Counted from the first letter of the stretch, positions 1 through 11,745 are shown. The stretch is 64,000 nt of DNA from Leuctra nigra (GCA_934045905.1 OW203765.1:22135409-22199408), one strand, 5' to 3'. Notes: generated from the letters alone by a model not told the origin. Numbers and translations are program-made.

Positions 1-525
1 ACGATTGGGGATTGGAATTTGTTGGACTGTGTCGTGGTTGAGGTAGGGAGGCCTTGAGAAGGATTGTACGATGAAAATATTTTGGAATGTTTTAAGATAT
101 ATTAATCAATATTAGTTTGTAATGTACCAATATAACCTTTATCATTTTTTATTAAAATTCTATATATGTTCTTGTCTGTAATTAAAATTTATATATACCT
201 ACCCTTGTATATTTATATTGTCTCGTACTTTATTACTCTCATATTCTTTAAAAGAAACTCCAATTGTAATTAGTGATAATTTTACATGTGTTCCTTGCCA
301 CCTGTAAAAATTTACTATTTGCAAGCTGTTTTCAATCAATTGAATTGAAATGAAATAGGTTACCTTTTAACTGGAAAATGTTACTAAACATTTCGTGGAA
401 CATCAAAAATTAAATTTTGACTAAAAATGTTTCAAGAATTTTTATATTATGTTCTTCGTTATGATTTTCTTGAAACTTCATTGCCCAAGAAAGTGAAAAC
501 TAAAGGAAGTATTGAAATATTTCTA
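1..525. other. AT-rich sequence, no gene seen
   Basis: No conserved coding frame or repeat is recognised. Because the first exon of a minus-strand gene ends at 1010, this stretch is probably the start of that gene's first intron. The short frame at 427-630 runs into the inverted repeat at 526-917 and is not convincing as a gene. Confidence 0.5.
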
Positions 526-917
526 TTAAGACGGCTGGGTAGTGAGTTTGACCTTGACGAGTTTTTTAATCGATTTTTATCAATATCTTTTTCCAGTGTA
601 ATTGTTAACAAAATAGGGCTATGGACGTGAATTCAGAACAGTTCAATGAAAATAATTTCATAGTTTGGAATAAGTTATTAGTTTTATTTTGTCCAACAGG
701 TGTTTAGAACCCGAAAATTTAGTAATTTTCGGGTTCTAAACACCTGTTGGACACAATAAAACTAAAAGCTTATTCCAAACTATGAAATTATTTTCATTGA
801 ACTGTTCTGAATTCACGTCCATAGCCCTATTTTGTTAACAATTACACTGGAAAAAGATATTGATAAAAATCGATTAAAAAACTCGTCAAGGCCACGCTCA
901 CTACCAAGCCCTCTTAA
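526..917. repeat. Foldback element with TTAA ends (392 bp)
   Basis: Two arms of about 190 bp are near-perfect inverted copies meeting at about 718 (GAACCCGAAAATT / AATTTTCGGGTTC). The outer ends are TTAAGACGGCTGGG and CTCTTAA, so the element begins and ends in TTAA, the target of piggyBac-type transposases. It lies in the presumed first intron of CAP-0. A transcript would form a long hairpin. Confidence 0.8.
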
Positions 918-1009
918 CATCAATTGAAGGAAACCAACAATTTTAATTAATTGAATCTAATATAAAATACATATTAAATACATAATAAAGTATGAAAGTG
1001 CAGACTTAC

Positions 1010-1122
1010 AATTTCTCAGCTATTCGTTCAATTTTCAATGTTTGTTGTTCTAGAAGAAGAAATAGACATTGAGCTGATTCCCTGGACTATTTATACCGTG
1101 TCACAGTAAGGTACTTGCGTCA
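1010..1122 (-). promoter_or_regulatory. TATA promoter and non-coding first exon of CAP-0
   Basis: On the minus strand a TATAAATA box (1088-1095) is preceded by TGACGCAA (1115-1122). It is followed by about 60 nt of A/C-rich leader ending at a consensus donor AAATT|GTAAGT (exon end 1010). The layout and sequence match the promoters at 8.3, 35.6, 47.9 and 50.0 kb, which precede the CAP genes. The coding exons would be to the left of the window. The start site is inferred at about 1065-1075. Confidence 0.7.
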
Positions 1123-1130
1123 TTTTTGAT

Positions 1131-1759
1131 AATTCCTCAAAGCTTTATAAAGTATATATTTTAAATAATTGTTGGTTAACTCAAATAACTTCCTATGGGG
1201 AGTGTTTAAAGTGTTGTTTTCTTTGTATCTATTCTCGTTACAATGTATTTTTTAATTGCGAGTAAAATTGATAATTTCAATCTAACTCGTGTATACGTCA
1301 ATCGTTATTATAAATATCAAAGTTATTTATAGACACATTGTCTTTCAAGCGCTGGCGTGATTTTTTCCAACCAATCATAACTGTCGTCGATTCATACTTT
1401 GTAAAGAGTTGTTAAAGAGTCCTAGAAAACAAAGTGTTTCTTGGTTTGCAATAAAAACTAATTCAGATCATTGTATTTAATTCTAGTTATGTGAACTTTG
1501 ATGTGCAAGTATAGGTCGTATCAATTGAAATATAATAAACATAGAAAAGAAGCATGTAAAAAGTCTATAAAATTATGCAACCCCCAACGCACTTGCGCTG
1601 AATTAGTTGCAGGCATTTGCAAGGCCCCTTGCTCTCAACTAAAACAACGTTCGAATTATATTAGAACATATTTAAAATTCAGTATTCTATTTTGGAGATT
1701 TGTATCCAAGAAGAAGTAAGTAAATAAAATGGCACACTTTTGAATCAGTTAAAGATTCT
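1131..1759. other. Intergenic region between CAP-A and CAP-0
   Basis: No gene is recognised. Parts resemble the upstream flanks of other family members: a segment like GAGTAAAATTGATAAT recurs near 35.8 and 48.2 kb. The stretch just downstream of CAP-A (TATTTTGGAGATTTGTATCC) recurs after CAP-B and CAP-C, so the duplication unit extends beyond the transcribed region. Confidence 0.5.
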
Positions 1760-1782
1760 TTTATTCGGATTCATGTAATTTT

Positions 1783-2023
1783 CTATGCACAAAGATTGTT
1801 ATCACAACCGGCCGCCGAATTCGAACATTGGCTGCAAGGTTTGGTGCCAGTCTTGTACATCGTTGTATCACGAACGTTGCCGGCAGGACCGTAGTTGCAT
1901 CCATAGTAGGCCGTGTAGGGGATTTCAGGATCACTTGCGTCCTCGTAGAAGATGTAGCCGCAGCCGACCAAGTTAGTGTCGGCCCATGCCACTTGGGTGT
2001 AATGGCCAGACTTCTCGGAGAAC
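1783..2023 (-). CDS. CAP-A last coding exon
   Basis: Encodes SGHYTQVAWAD, GCGYIFYED, CNYGPAGN and the tail PCSQC...GCDNNLCA, then TAG. The acceptor AG (2024-2025) directly follows an 18-base C run on the coding strand (2026-2043), an unusual homopolymer polypyrimidine tract. Confidence 0.9.
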
Positions 2024-5000
2024 CTGGGGGGGGGGGGGGGGGGAGTTATAGTAGACTCATTAAGAGTCCTGGGGACCGATATGGAAACTGACGGATTGCG
2101 TCAAATTGTCCCAAAATACCAAAGTCTCCCCAAGGTTTATTATTTACTCCACTGTTATGCAACTTTGGAAGGTAGTTTTGATACCAATTTTCTCGGATTA
2201 CTTTTGAAAAAATTTAAGAAATACTTCAAACAAAAAAAGTTTTTTTTAAATATTTTTTCATTAAATACTATGTGAAAAATTAAACTTTTTTTTCTTTAAA
2301 TATTTCTTAATTTTTTCCAATAGTAATCCGATAAAATGGGTATCAAAACTACCTCCCAAAGTTGCATAACAGTGGAGTAAATAATGAACCTATGGGGAGA
2401 CTTTGGTATTTTGGGACAATTTGACGCAATCCGTCAGTTTCCATAGCGGTCCCGAGGACTCTTAAGGGGTAGTTCTTGATTATTAAAACCAAGAAGCAGA
2501 TTTCACATGAATTATAACAGATGTTGATTTTAGACATTTACATAGGAGGAACACCAATTATTATTTGAAGGGTATACAGGGGAAGAACGCTATGAGTCAC
2601 ATTCGAATGAAACGGAGATAAACGAAGTTTTATGTTGAAACTTGTATCTATCTTCCATACAAATCGATATTACAATTACGTTTTTCAAGACTTTGTGGCA
2701 ATATTTTCTAGAACCTGAGGGATAAAGAAATCTCATAAAAATCACTGCAAGATGACACCTTAACTAAATTTTTCTAAAAATGGACTCATAGCGTTCTTTC
2801 CCTGTACCCATCATTTAGGTCTGAAAGTGTTCACACACACTTTAATGTCACGCGTTAGTCTTTGGACAAGATCCGGTGATTAGTTGAACATTGAAACTGA
2901 ATTATAAGACCGATCAACTTAAATTTTTGCATCGTCTTTTGGACCAAGTTTTTGTACGTTTTTGCAATTTTCTTACAATTGATTTTTAAAAAATTTCATA
3001 CAATTGATTTGTATAGAACTTATATAGACATTTTATTGACATTTTATCTTTGTTTGAAAATATTTGTCAAATTTATATGAAGAAATGTCATTCACACGGA
3101 TATTAATTCGTACGCAATATGACGACTCGCTTATCAACGCGGTACACAGAGCGTTATCCTAGTATTAAATCTGTACTTCTGAGGTAGAAGCTTTGAATAT
3201 TTAATCCTTATCAATGGTAGAAGGGCGGAAGTCTAATTTCTCGATTTTCCGCTGCCACTTTTGGAATGATGTAATCAAGTTATATCATTTGCATGTGACT
3301 GATCAAATATTCTTTTGACCTTATGACACGGACCTCAGTTCTTTTTTGTTTTTCTGCTATTAACCGATACACAGGTCGTACCGTTTCACCGATCGATCTG
3401 AAATTTTGCACACATGTAAAGGCAACCTTCTCTGTTTGCAGACCATAATTTTTTGGAAATCCATTCATCGGTTAAAATTTAAATAAATATCTCCTGATAG
3501 GCTGACAAATGAAAATGGTCTTCGATAAATCTGATCAAACTCATATTTTGCATGAGCATTAAGACCAACATTGTCTCTTATTTTACACATTTTCATCCCA
3601 ATCAGTTACGTATGAATTTATTGACATTTTTAATAGCTGTCAGAAATGAAGTATCGAAATGAATGTTTTCCAGTGCCAATTGAATTGAATCTGATTTAAA
3701 ATATGTACCAGGGTGTTTAGATGCTATTTTCAAGTCTCGATGAAAAGCATATACTTTTATGGTGATTGAGTGGATCATATTTCAATTCAATATGGATGTA
3801 TATGTTTTCCGTGCATTGTATACGCATTTCCGGTTCGAGAATTTGCACGTACCCGTGCTCGCTCATCAACGCGTTACACTGAGCGTTTTCCTAGTGTAAA
3901 AAAATAAAGGTGTTACGTCTCACCATTTGGTGAAGGCAGAATTACTGGTTCTTGAACTCAACCCATGTATCATTGATATGAACTTCCGACCTTTTACCTC
4001 TGAACTACATAACTGATGGAATGAATGCTCACTTGAACGGAGAGATGTCTTTCTTGTTGAAGTCTTTGACTTCGTCGTACCACATCTGAACCGCATTGGG
4101 CCAGTCTGCTTTGCCCTTGTTACTCAGCTGGGAGTCACTGGTGGTGGCTACGTTCTGGCCCACGCCGAACCTCTGTACAGCCCGCGACTTATCGTGGCCA
4201 TAATCGCATTGGTCCACCCAGCGTTGAGCGACAGTCGCCAGCTCCTTGTCCCACTTCTACACAAGATCATTACAAATGATTAGTCATTAGAACAGTCTAC
4301 TTCCTAGCATTTGTTTGGAATGACAAAATATCTTCAAGAAACGTTCTTCTCAAGTTCTCTTGATATGAGATTTGCTCATTTTACTAACACTAAACATTTA
4401 AAACAAGAGACCGTACACATTTGAAATTGGCCGGTCTAATATCTGGTAGAACCTAGTCCAGATCTTGTGTACACCCAAAGCTTCCACAAAGAATAAATAC
4501 GGCACAAAAATTATAATTTGTTACAATAATTAATAGGTACATTTCATTTCCTAGTATTTATAATACCAGCGTTTTATCCTAAACTAGTGTACTTTTTGAT
4601 TTCGTATTATTTACAGAATAGGGTCCTGAGGTGGGATTACATAAAATGATAACTTTCTTGTCTCGGTGACAAGCTTCTTATCTCAATGTTATTCACGGCC
4701 TTCTAGGGTGAGAAGAGATGCTTGTTACCGTGACAACAAAGTTCTCATTTTATGTGATCGCACCCCGTCCGGAACAATTTCCATTATTTGTTTCGAACTC
4801 TTAGCCTCTTAGCGAGTGGAATCCCTCGTTCTTACCAACTGCTGCATGTTGGTTGCTCCTGGTTGTCCTCCATTGCTGCCAAGTCTCTCCTGGCCTCCAG
4901 CCACTCTTGCACGCAGCTCGTTGTGCTTGTCGACGATGATCTTCTGCTCAGATGTGGCAACGCCGCGCGCGACGACTTTCCCGCACGATCCACTCGCTGC

Positions 5001-6046
5001 CTGGAAACATCACGAGTCGAGAACAAATCAAACATTGCACAGAAAACAAATTAAATTACCATAGTTATTCTTATTAATGGGAGAGAAATATTGAGATGAT
5101 TTGGGAGATTGAAAAGAAGAGGTTTTGGGTCTGAAATTAGAAATTCATCCTCCGACGTTGGAAAGGACTAACGAATAGTTGGAAATAGTTGGAAGTGGAA
5201 GAAACTATTGTAGAATTTTACTCTAGGGTCCCTATTCTCGAAATCAGCTATCAGGTCATAAGTTATGATATATGACGAAAAGTCATAATATTGACATGGT
5301 GAGAGATAGATAAACTAGAAAAACTAGATAAACTAAACTAGATAAACTAGAGAAAGATAGATAAAGAGATATAAACACGATTATAAACCTCCTTATGATA
5401 TCATAACTTGGAGTTATGACGTGATAACTTTTTCGAGAATTGACCACTAGATTACTCTGTTTTTCTTTATAATATTTTTAGTACTTATTATTTTCTATGT
5501 CCAGATGTGGAGTCATAATACTGTTGGGTATTTTAAAATAAATAATTATGTTAATAAATAAATAAATAAATAAAAAGTTAATATAATATGAATTTATTGT
5601 GGAATTAAATTACACTGGATTTTTAAAAATAATTAGCTTAATAAATAATAAATAAATAAATAAAATAACTATGGTCGAGAGAGGCAAAGAAAGCTAGTAC
5701 ATATAGTTAAACGAGAGAAATGGTGGGTAGAGCAAACGAAGTCAGAAGTGAATTAAAAGTTGAAAAGGGAATAATGAGAAGGAATGTATAGTGTGAGTGT
5801 GTGACGAATAGTGAAGAGTCAAGTGTCAAAGAGTGCCTAAAGGTTCAATGAAATGAAATCAAATTTGTATATACATAACCCTTGAATAATACAATTACGT
5901 ACTCTATAACATAAGGGTGAGATATTTATACATACATCTTTTTTGTATATGCACATGGTATGGTCTTTCGACTTCGTGCAGTAGTCCTGTGCTGTAGCAA
6001 CCCCCAAGGCCACCGCAGCCGCAATCAGGTAGATCACAACCCTCAT
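1783..6046 (-). CDS. CAP-A: secreted antigen 5-like CAP protein, 246 aa
   Basis: Coding exons on the minus strand are 6046-5936, 5000-4836, 4256-4033 and 2023-1783, joined in phases 0, 0 and 2 to give 246 residues. Seen: a signal peptide (about 1-19, cleavage before Gln20), HNELR (His63), the helix WYDEV (Glu154), the CAP1 motif GHYTQVAW (His174), the CAP2 motif CNYGPAGN, and a 4-Cys tail. These are the hallmarks of insect antigen 5 proteins, secreted CAP-fold proteins of saliva, venom and other fluids; the molecular role here is unknown. Odd: Ser26 and Ser116 replace two cysteines kept in all sister genes, and these two are the expected partners of one disulfide. The promoter and leader exon are at 8258-8396. 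A polyadenylation signal (AATAAA on the minus strand) is at 1760-1765. Start ATG 6046 follows a clear acceptor at 6066. Confidence 0.88.
2060..2465. repeat. Foldback MITE with TTAA ends in a CAP-A intron (406 bp)
   Basis: Ends are TTAAGAGTCCTGGGGACCG and CGGTCCCGAGGACTCTTAA. Arms of about 170 bp are inverted copies (for example GACGGATTGCGTCAAATTG in the left arm). A single diverged arm of the same family lies at about 31010-31115 in CAP-C. It starts only about 37 bases from the last-exon acceptor. Confidence 0.85.
2466..4032. repeat. CAP-A intron with diverged repeat pieces
   Basis: Holds fragments of the dispersed family bearing GAGCGAGC and the motif ATGAGCGAGCACGG or its reverse (about 3120-3160 and 3850-3895), and a stretch at 3300-3470 similar to the 3' part of the copies ending at about 51172 and 59150. 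The 3230-4030 part also resembles 20160-20370 and 52730-52930, which I read as relics of duplicated CAP introns. Confidence 0.5.
4033..4256 (-). CDS. CAP-A second CAP exon
   Basis: Starts KWDKELATVAQRW after the acceptor TGTAG. It contains the conserved GVGQN and WYDEVKDF, and ends TTCAA|GTGAG in phase 2. Where the sister exons read HDQCR or HDTCR, this one reads HDKSR (Ser116). Confidence 0.9.
4621..4772. repeat. Short palindromic MITE
   Basis: Termini GGGATTACATAAAATGA and TCATTTTATGTGATCGCACCC are inverted copies, and the interior carries paired TGTC/GACA segments. It is the same family as the copy nested at about 62085-62208. It lies in the intron between CAP-A exons. Confidence 0.65.
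4836..5000 (-). CDS. CAP-A first CAP exon
   Basis: 55 codons containing SCGK, the CAP motif VDKHNELRARV (His63) and the family-specific stretch GSNGGQPGATNM. Acceptor TTTCCAG before 5000; donor TTG|GTAAG after 4836. Both sites match the sister genes. Confidence 0.9.
5224..5450. repeat. MITE-like inverted repeat
   Basis: Ends CTATTCTCGAAATCA and TTTTTCGAGAATTG, with CATAAGTTATGA and CATAACTTGGAGTTATGA just inside. The middle holds a small tandem array of AACTAGATA. It lies in the CAP-A intron between the signal exon and the first CAP exon. Confidence 0.6.
5936..6046 (-). CDS. CAP-A signal-peptide exon
   Basis: 37 codons encoding a hydrophobic leader and the start of the mature protein, DYCTKSKDHTMC. 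The second cysteine of the antigen 5 pattern YCxxC is Ser26 here. The exon begins at 6066 after TTCTTCTAG and ends GAT|GTATGT. Confidence 0.88.
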
Positions 6047-6899
6047 GGCCAGGATATTGTAGAGAACTAGAAGAAGAATATCTAAAACTCAGTCATAGAC
6101 TAACATAAAGTTTCATGTTAGAAATAGTAGGTACGTCCTGATTTCTTTTAAATGAAAACATCTTCCACAAAATTTTCTGAGTATATTTTCCTAAACTAAT
6201 GCCAAATGTTACTTTCAATTTCATGCAACTGAATGTTATGATTTTACTGGTTGATTATTTTAAACGCATGTTTAATTATTCAACGCTTTTTTTTTGTTTC
6301 TTGGCAATCATTTAAACTATAAAATTTCGCAAAAAAGCGCAGAATCACAGCTACTGAATATGGCCAGCAAGATGGTGGCAACAATGAGGGATTTTATGCA
6401 AACTATGAATAGTTGAAACGTATACTCGACAAAACATAAAACGGTATTGGAAGTAATCGGATTGTCTGAAAATGATTTGATATCACTAACAGAAGCAGTC
6501 AATGCTAACTTGGCATCTACAGTAGATAAGCTCTCACATCATGAAAAATAATATGGATCTATTGTGATAACCCCCTCGTATATGGTAGCTCAATAACGGC
6601 TAGAATTTAAATATAAAGAGAATCATTAGACAAAATTGGCATGTGACGTAGTTAATCATTGTTAATGCTTGTTGTTGTTGTCACAATTCGGCTGAATATG
6701 AAGAGCTGTCATATTTTTAAAGTTTCGTGACTATTTTTACTTAAACATGTGTTAGGATATTTCGTAATGTTTTTTTTATTAATGTAAGTTATTTTTGTCG
6801 ACAGTTTCAATTTTCCTTTCAAAATCTTATTCAGGACAATAAATTATCAAACTTCCATCAAAAAATCAAAGTCAAAAAATCAAAAAGTAGGTCTGTTCG

Positions 6900-7010
6900 C
6901 ATTGTCACCACTTTTCAGCACTTTACTTTCTCCACCAAAATGGTAAAGCAGTTCAGACTGCATTTATATTGTAAACTGCTTTACCATTTGGATGGAGGAG
7001 TGTTGAAAAA
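6900..7010. repeat. Small inverted repeat
   Basis: AATGGTAAAGCAGTT and AACTGCTTTACCATT form a stem around a short AT loop at about 6940-6990, with further weak pairing outside. It is probably a degraded MITE in the first intron of CAP-A. Confidence 0.5.
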
Positions 7011-7119
7011 TGTACACAAACGAAAATACCTAATGGTTTTGGTGATTTGTTGAAGTATATGCAATACTCCATTTACAAAAGTCCACCATTATCATCTATT
7101 TTAGTTAAATCTGACCTGC

Positions 7120-7657
7120 TTAAGGTGCTGCAAGCGCGAGCAATTTTGCTGCTTTTTGTTGACACTATTTGCGATACGATTGGAGACGAAATGGGTAGAC
7201 CAAATTATTTGAAATTTTAATCGTGATTAGATAAAAGACAAACTTAGGGTTATCCCTTGGTACATTTTTTATTTTTTGTTTCGTTAATTAGTTATAATTA
7301 GTGGATTTTTGGTAAAAAATTAGCTATTTTCTTGTCTCCCTGGGCGCCGTAAAAAAATTAATTTCAAAAATGTGCCCAAGTGATAACCCTAAGTTTGTCT
7401 TTCATCTAATCATGATTAAAATTTGAGATCAATTGGTCAACGGGTTTGGTCTCCAATCGTATCGCAAATGTCATAGTTTTGCGCGGTTTTGTTGAATAAC
7501 CGGCGCCTAATTAACGATGTAATAAGCAAAAATGAAAAAGTGCTACTAATATACAATCAGACTGATCATGTGAACATCCTGTAAAAGTTACACCCACTTA
7601 TGACACAATTTTACTCTCTCAATTTTCTAAAACGGCCGAGCGCTAGTATCACCTTAA
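7120..7657. repeat. Foldback MITE, TTAAGGTG family (copy 1, 538 bp)
   Basis: Ends TTAAGGTGCTGC and GTATCACCTTAA. The inside is largely self-complementary: GACAAACTTAGGGTTATC pairs with GATAACCCTAAGTTTGTC, and GATACGATTGGAGAC with GTCTCCAATCGTATC. A near-identical copy is at 42265-42801, and diverged partial copies are at about 29800-30050 and 51870-52060. The TTAA boundary suggests mobilisation by a piggyBac-type transposase. Confidence 0.85.
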
Positions 7658-8257
7658 TATGTCTCTATAATAACCGACCTCATGGAAAGTACAACTTTTT
7701 TGCAAAACAAAGAAGTTCGGTGCATGCTTTAAAAAATATCGTTTAATAAAACAACGTCGTTTTTAACACTTTTGTTAATCATTCATTCAGACAATTTATT
7801 ATGAAGGTTAAACAATAGTTTTAATATTTTGACAAACTTTTTATTGAATCGAAAGGAATTAGCGTTTTTTTGAAAATGCTTTTCCCCAGGAATTTTAGTG
7901 ATGACCAAACGAAATATATTGAAATAGTGTACCATCTAATTCAAATCTATTCGTATCTAATCTATTTATTTACCATCTAATATATTATTTGTGTATTTAC
8001 TTTATTACTTTGAATTATGTAACAGTCACGAGTGTGATGATCGGAGAGTGTTTTTTTTTATTTCTATTGTAATCTGTAATTGAATTTAGTAGCCCTGCCG
8101 ACAAGCCATTGTTGGTTTAGCGGGGCTACGTTTAAATGTATTTAATTTATAACAAATAAAAAGAAATTTCAAGAAGACCGATTGTAATTTATCAATTTAG
8201 TTATCTAATTTATTATGAAAGTATCTAATTATTAATACAATAGTTCAAATGACTTAC

Positions 8258-8396
8258 AATTTCTCAGCAAAATTCGATGAAATTGAAATTACACAGGTTG
8301 ATGTTGTTGTTCTTTGTTGGTAATTGTAAGGCTAAATGAATTAAGTTCCCATCCGATTGTTTATTTATACCTTTTCGCAGGAAGGATTTTGCGTCA
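8258..8396 (-). promoter_or_regulatory. TATA promoter and non-coding first exon of CAP-A
   Basis: The minus strand shows TGACGCAA (8389-8396), TATAAATA (8362-8369), a leader of roughly 75 nt, and the donor AATT|GTAAGT (exon end 8258). The signal-peptide exon acceptor is 2.2 kb downstream at 6066. The same order and spacing occurs at the other CAP promoters. TGACGCAA resembles an ATF/C-EBP-type bZIP site; that reading is inference. Confidence 0.75.
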
Positions 8397-8399
8397 TTG

Positions 8400-9339
8400 G
8401 ATACATGAACGCTGATTTGAAACAGACGTTTTTATATATATTTTTTAAATCTTTGCCAACAACAAATGTTGGTTGCCAACAAAAGACACAGTATAATCCA
8501 ATCAGATATACCTACCCTTATTTATAACCAGCAATAAAAAACATCAACCAGGGAATTCAAACAATGAAACATTCTGATCCACTCAATTAAAGATAACTAA
8601 GTACTTCTTCATTTCTGATTTTCGTTGCAATATTCCATCACATGGAATAATCGAATAACATATCAATGTGGCGTGAATATTTTAATTATTGTCAAATCCC
8701 GTTTGACAGTGTTTTTCCAAATGTTTTAATTGTCGAAGAGTCTGAAAGTTCTTAAGAGATTGGACTGAAAATTTTTAATATTAGAGAATATATTTTTGGT
8801 ATCTTACATTGCAAAATTTGAACCTTATAGAAACATTTTGATTTTTAACCAATCAGAAGACTTTTTAAAATAAATTGGAGGATGGGTTCCGTGAGATTCA
8901 AGAGCAAATACATATTATTAAACAACTCATTCATGAGAATTGATTTTAAAGAAAGAATTATGTCGCCTGCATGTGCTATGGCAATTGTAGATAATTTAAC
9001 GACAGCGTAAAAGAGCGAATATTATTTTTGGCGGAGGTTCCAAAGAAGTAAGTTGGCAGCAATGTTGGCAAGAAACTTATCGCATCAAACACCTGCAGTC
9101 ACCCACAATCACCGTGAAATTCGGCAAAAAAAACACGCAATGAAAAAAAATTAGCCAAACTGTGTGCCAAGCATCAATTATTCTTTTTGACAAGGAAGCA
9201 GTATGTTATAAATAAGTGTTTTAAAATGTGTTTTAAATATCTTTGTTTTAAAATAAAGATCTGCTATGACGGGACTAATAATATTCTTATTGAGTTAACT
9301 CTTAGTGGCGTAACTTCAGATTTGCCCTCTCCTACCCAC
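8400..9339. other. Intergenic region, nothing recognised
   Basis: AT-rich sequence upstream of the CAP-A promoter. I see no gene, no clear inverted repeat and no homology to the other promoter flanks beyond the first about 100 bases. Confidence 0.4.
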
Positions 9340-10800
9340 CGCAAGATATTTTTAGGGTCCTCTAAGACTACCTACTCTTCATTACCTTTATCGCTAAACC
9401 TTACTAAATATTTGCATCTATACATATTATAAAATTTTGAATACTTCATTAGACGTGTAATTACTTACTGACTAACTACTTACTATGCGTCTTGGGTATT
9501 TTGGATTTACCCCTGTCTCATTTGGGTCTGCAGGAGGTCTTTCAGCCCCATGTGGGTCCAGGAAAATGTTGACTTTCACAACAATTTATTTTTGCTTTGA
9601 AAATTAATAAAAAAGATGATGTAATTTTGTAATTTTTATATGTTTGGGGCGACCCTTCCGCAAGATAATTTTAGGGTCCTCTACACTTCATTACCTTTAT
9701 CATAAAAACCTTACTAAATATGCATCTTTACATAATATAAAATGTTCAATACTTCATTAGAGGCAGTGTTGGGACGTATCTAGATAATTGGTTCTAGATA
9801 CAGTATCTAGATACGTTTTGCGTATCTATATCTATATCTAGATACAATTATTTTCACGTATCTGTATCTGTATCTAGATACAAATAAGACTGTATCTTTG
9901 TATCTAGATGCGTAGATACATTTCTTTCCAAAAATTTAAAATTTGAATTTCGCGCTTAATAAATAACTCGTCTTTTCAAGATCAACATATGAATTTATTT
10001 AGTTTAATATTTTAAGTACGGTTCAGATCAATCAGAAAACTAATTATCAGTGTCATCATAGGTTTATAATTATCAGTACCAACCCATTTGCTGTTCAGTT
10101 CAGAAGAATTTACAAACTACATAATTAGGTAATAATAATTAATATCGTATGCTGTTCAGTTAATAAATTATCAGTAGTAGGTAGGAACTCATTTTGATGT
10201 TCAGTTCAAAAGGCATTACAAAATAATTATGAACATTATTTGCTGTTGTTCATAATTAACTAACTTTTTTATTTGAAGTACAGTTTAAACAATTTATTTA
10301 GAAAGATTATTATAGTTCAATTGTTTTTAGTTCAGTTCAGTCATGGTTCAGTGAAATAAATCTAGTATCATCAATATCTATTATGGAAAATAAAAAAATT
10401 TCATTATCCTAAAACTGCGCCTTGAAAATGTATCTATGTATCTACAGTTGTATCTAGATACATATTTTTGTATCTTGTATCTGTATCTAGATACGATTTT
10501 TAATTTGTATCTATATCTGTATCTAGATACAAATATCCACCTGCATCTGTATCTGTATCTAGATACAAAAAAAACGTATCTGACCCAACACTGATTAGAC
10601 GTGTAATTACTTACTTCCTAACTACTTACTTTGCGTCCAGTTGGATATTCTGGATTTTACCCCTGTCTCATATGGGATCTTCAGGGGGTCTTTCAGCCCC
10701 ACGCGGGTTCAGGAAAATTTTGACTTTCACAACGATTATTGCTTTGAAAATTACTAAAAAAGATGCTGTAATTTTGTGATTTTTATAGGTTTGGGCAAGT
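9340..10800 (+). repeat. Tandem duplication (about 315-bp unit) split by an hAT element
   Basis: Unit 1 (about 9340-9655) and unit 2 (9656-9763 plus 10594-10800) share CGCAAGATA, CTTCATTAGACGTGTAATT and GTCTTTCAGCCCCA. The second unit is interrupted by the hAT element at 9764-10593. A third fragment (GTCTTTCAGCCCCACGCGGG) lies at about 29095-29215. No coding frame is evident. Confidence 0.75.
9764..10593. mobile_element. Non-autonomous hAT element filled with iterated TATCTAGATA
   Basis: Terminal inverted repeats CAGTGTTGGG and CCCAACACTG are flanked by 8-bp target duplications ATTAGAGG (9756-9763) and ATTAGACG (10594-10601), with one mismatch. The undisrupted sister unit at about 9448 shows the original target. 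Several hundred bases at both ends consist of variants of the palindrome GTATCTAGATAC. The AT-rich interior has no transposase frame. Confidence 0.88.
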
Positions 10801-11019
10801 TATCCCAGTGTAAGCGGATAAGGAGGTATAAAGAGAAGGGATACATATAAATATAAATATTAGAAATCAACAAAATTTCGAAGCGTTATTCCAGAGGTGC
10901 CATCGTATCATCTTTTTCAATATCACCGAACAAATCATGTTGTTCTCGTTTAACTCCTCTATAGGTATACTGGAATCTGCACAATTGCAGATTACACTTT
11001 GTATAGTTTGTGTTTCCTA

Positions 11020-11164
11020 TGTTTGAACTCTCACCAGAATGCGCTGATAGGCAGTTTTTCTGCTAGGCCGAGAAAGACTTCATTGCGCGCTCACCTTGCA
11101 ATGATGTATTTCTCGGCCTAACAGAGTAATTGACGGTGGCTCCATCTGGTGAGAGTTCAAACAT
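11020..11164. repeat. Short hairpin MITE
   Basis: GTTTGAACTCTCACCAGA and TCTGGTGAGAGTTCAAAC are inverted ends about 145 bp apart. A second inner stem, TAGGCCGAGAAA / TTTCTCGGCCTA, is more GC-rich than the surroundings. Confidence 0.75.
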
Positions 11165-11507
11165 AAGAAAAACGAACTGTACCACCCTAGATAATTTATT
11201 GATAGTTCCAATGACTATGATTTGCTTTCTTGTGTTAATCTATTGTCAAAAGTTATTTTTTTTGTCTGGGGCTTAACGTCGCACTGTTCTGCAGCGAGGC
11301 TAATGGCGACGGGTCAAAAGTTATTGAAACTGAAACTAAAATATATTATTTGACATTGTAATAACAGGATATTGGAGATTTGGTTCAAGAAGAAGATAGA
11401 AATAAAAATACACCCTTTTAAATCAGTAAATGATTCTTTTATTAGGATCCACATGAATTACCATGGATATCTAGGATAATAATCCTAGATTATATCAATG
11501 TACATTT

Positions 11508-11745
11508 CTACGTACAAAGACTGTTCACACATACAGCCGTTGTATTCGTACATTGGCTACAAGGTGCACCGCCTGTCTTGTACATCGGCGCTTTAAAGAA
11601 GTTGCCGGCTGGACCATAGTTGCATGCATAGTACGCCTTGTAGGGGTACTTTTGTAGTACGTCCTTGTAGTAGATGAATCCACAGCCAAGCTGGTTCGTT
11701 TCAGCCCATGTCATCTGGGTGTAATGAGAAGTCGCTTGGACAAAC
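11508..11745 (-). CDS. CAP-B last coding exon
   Basis: Encodes SHYTQMTW, LGCGFIYYKD, ACNYGPAGN and PCSQC...VCVNSLCT, then TAG. Gly in the CAP1 motif GHYTQ is Ser here. Acceptor CCCCAG before 11745. Confidence 0.9.
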
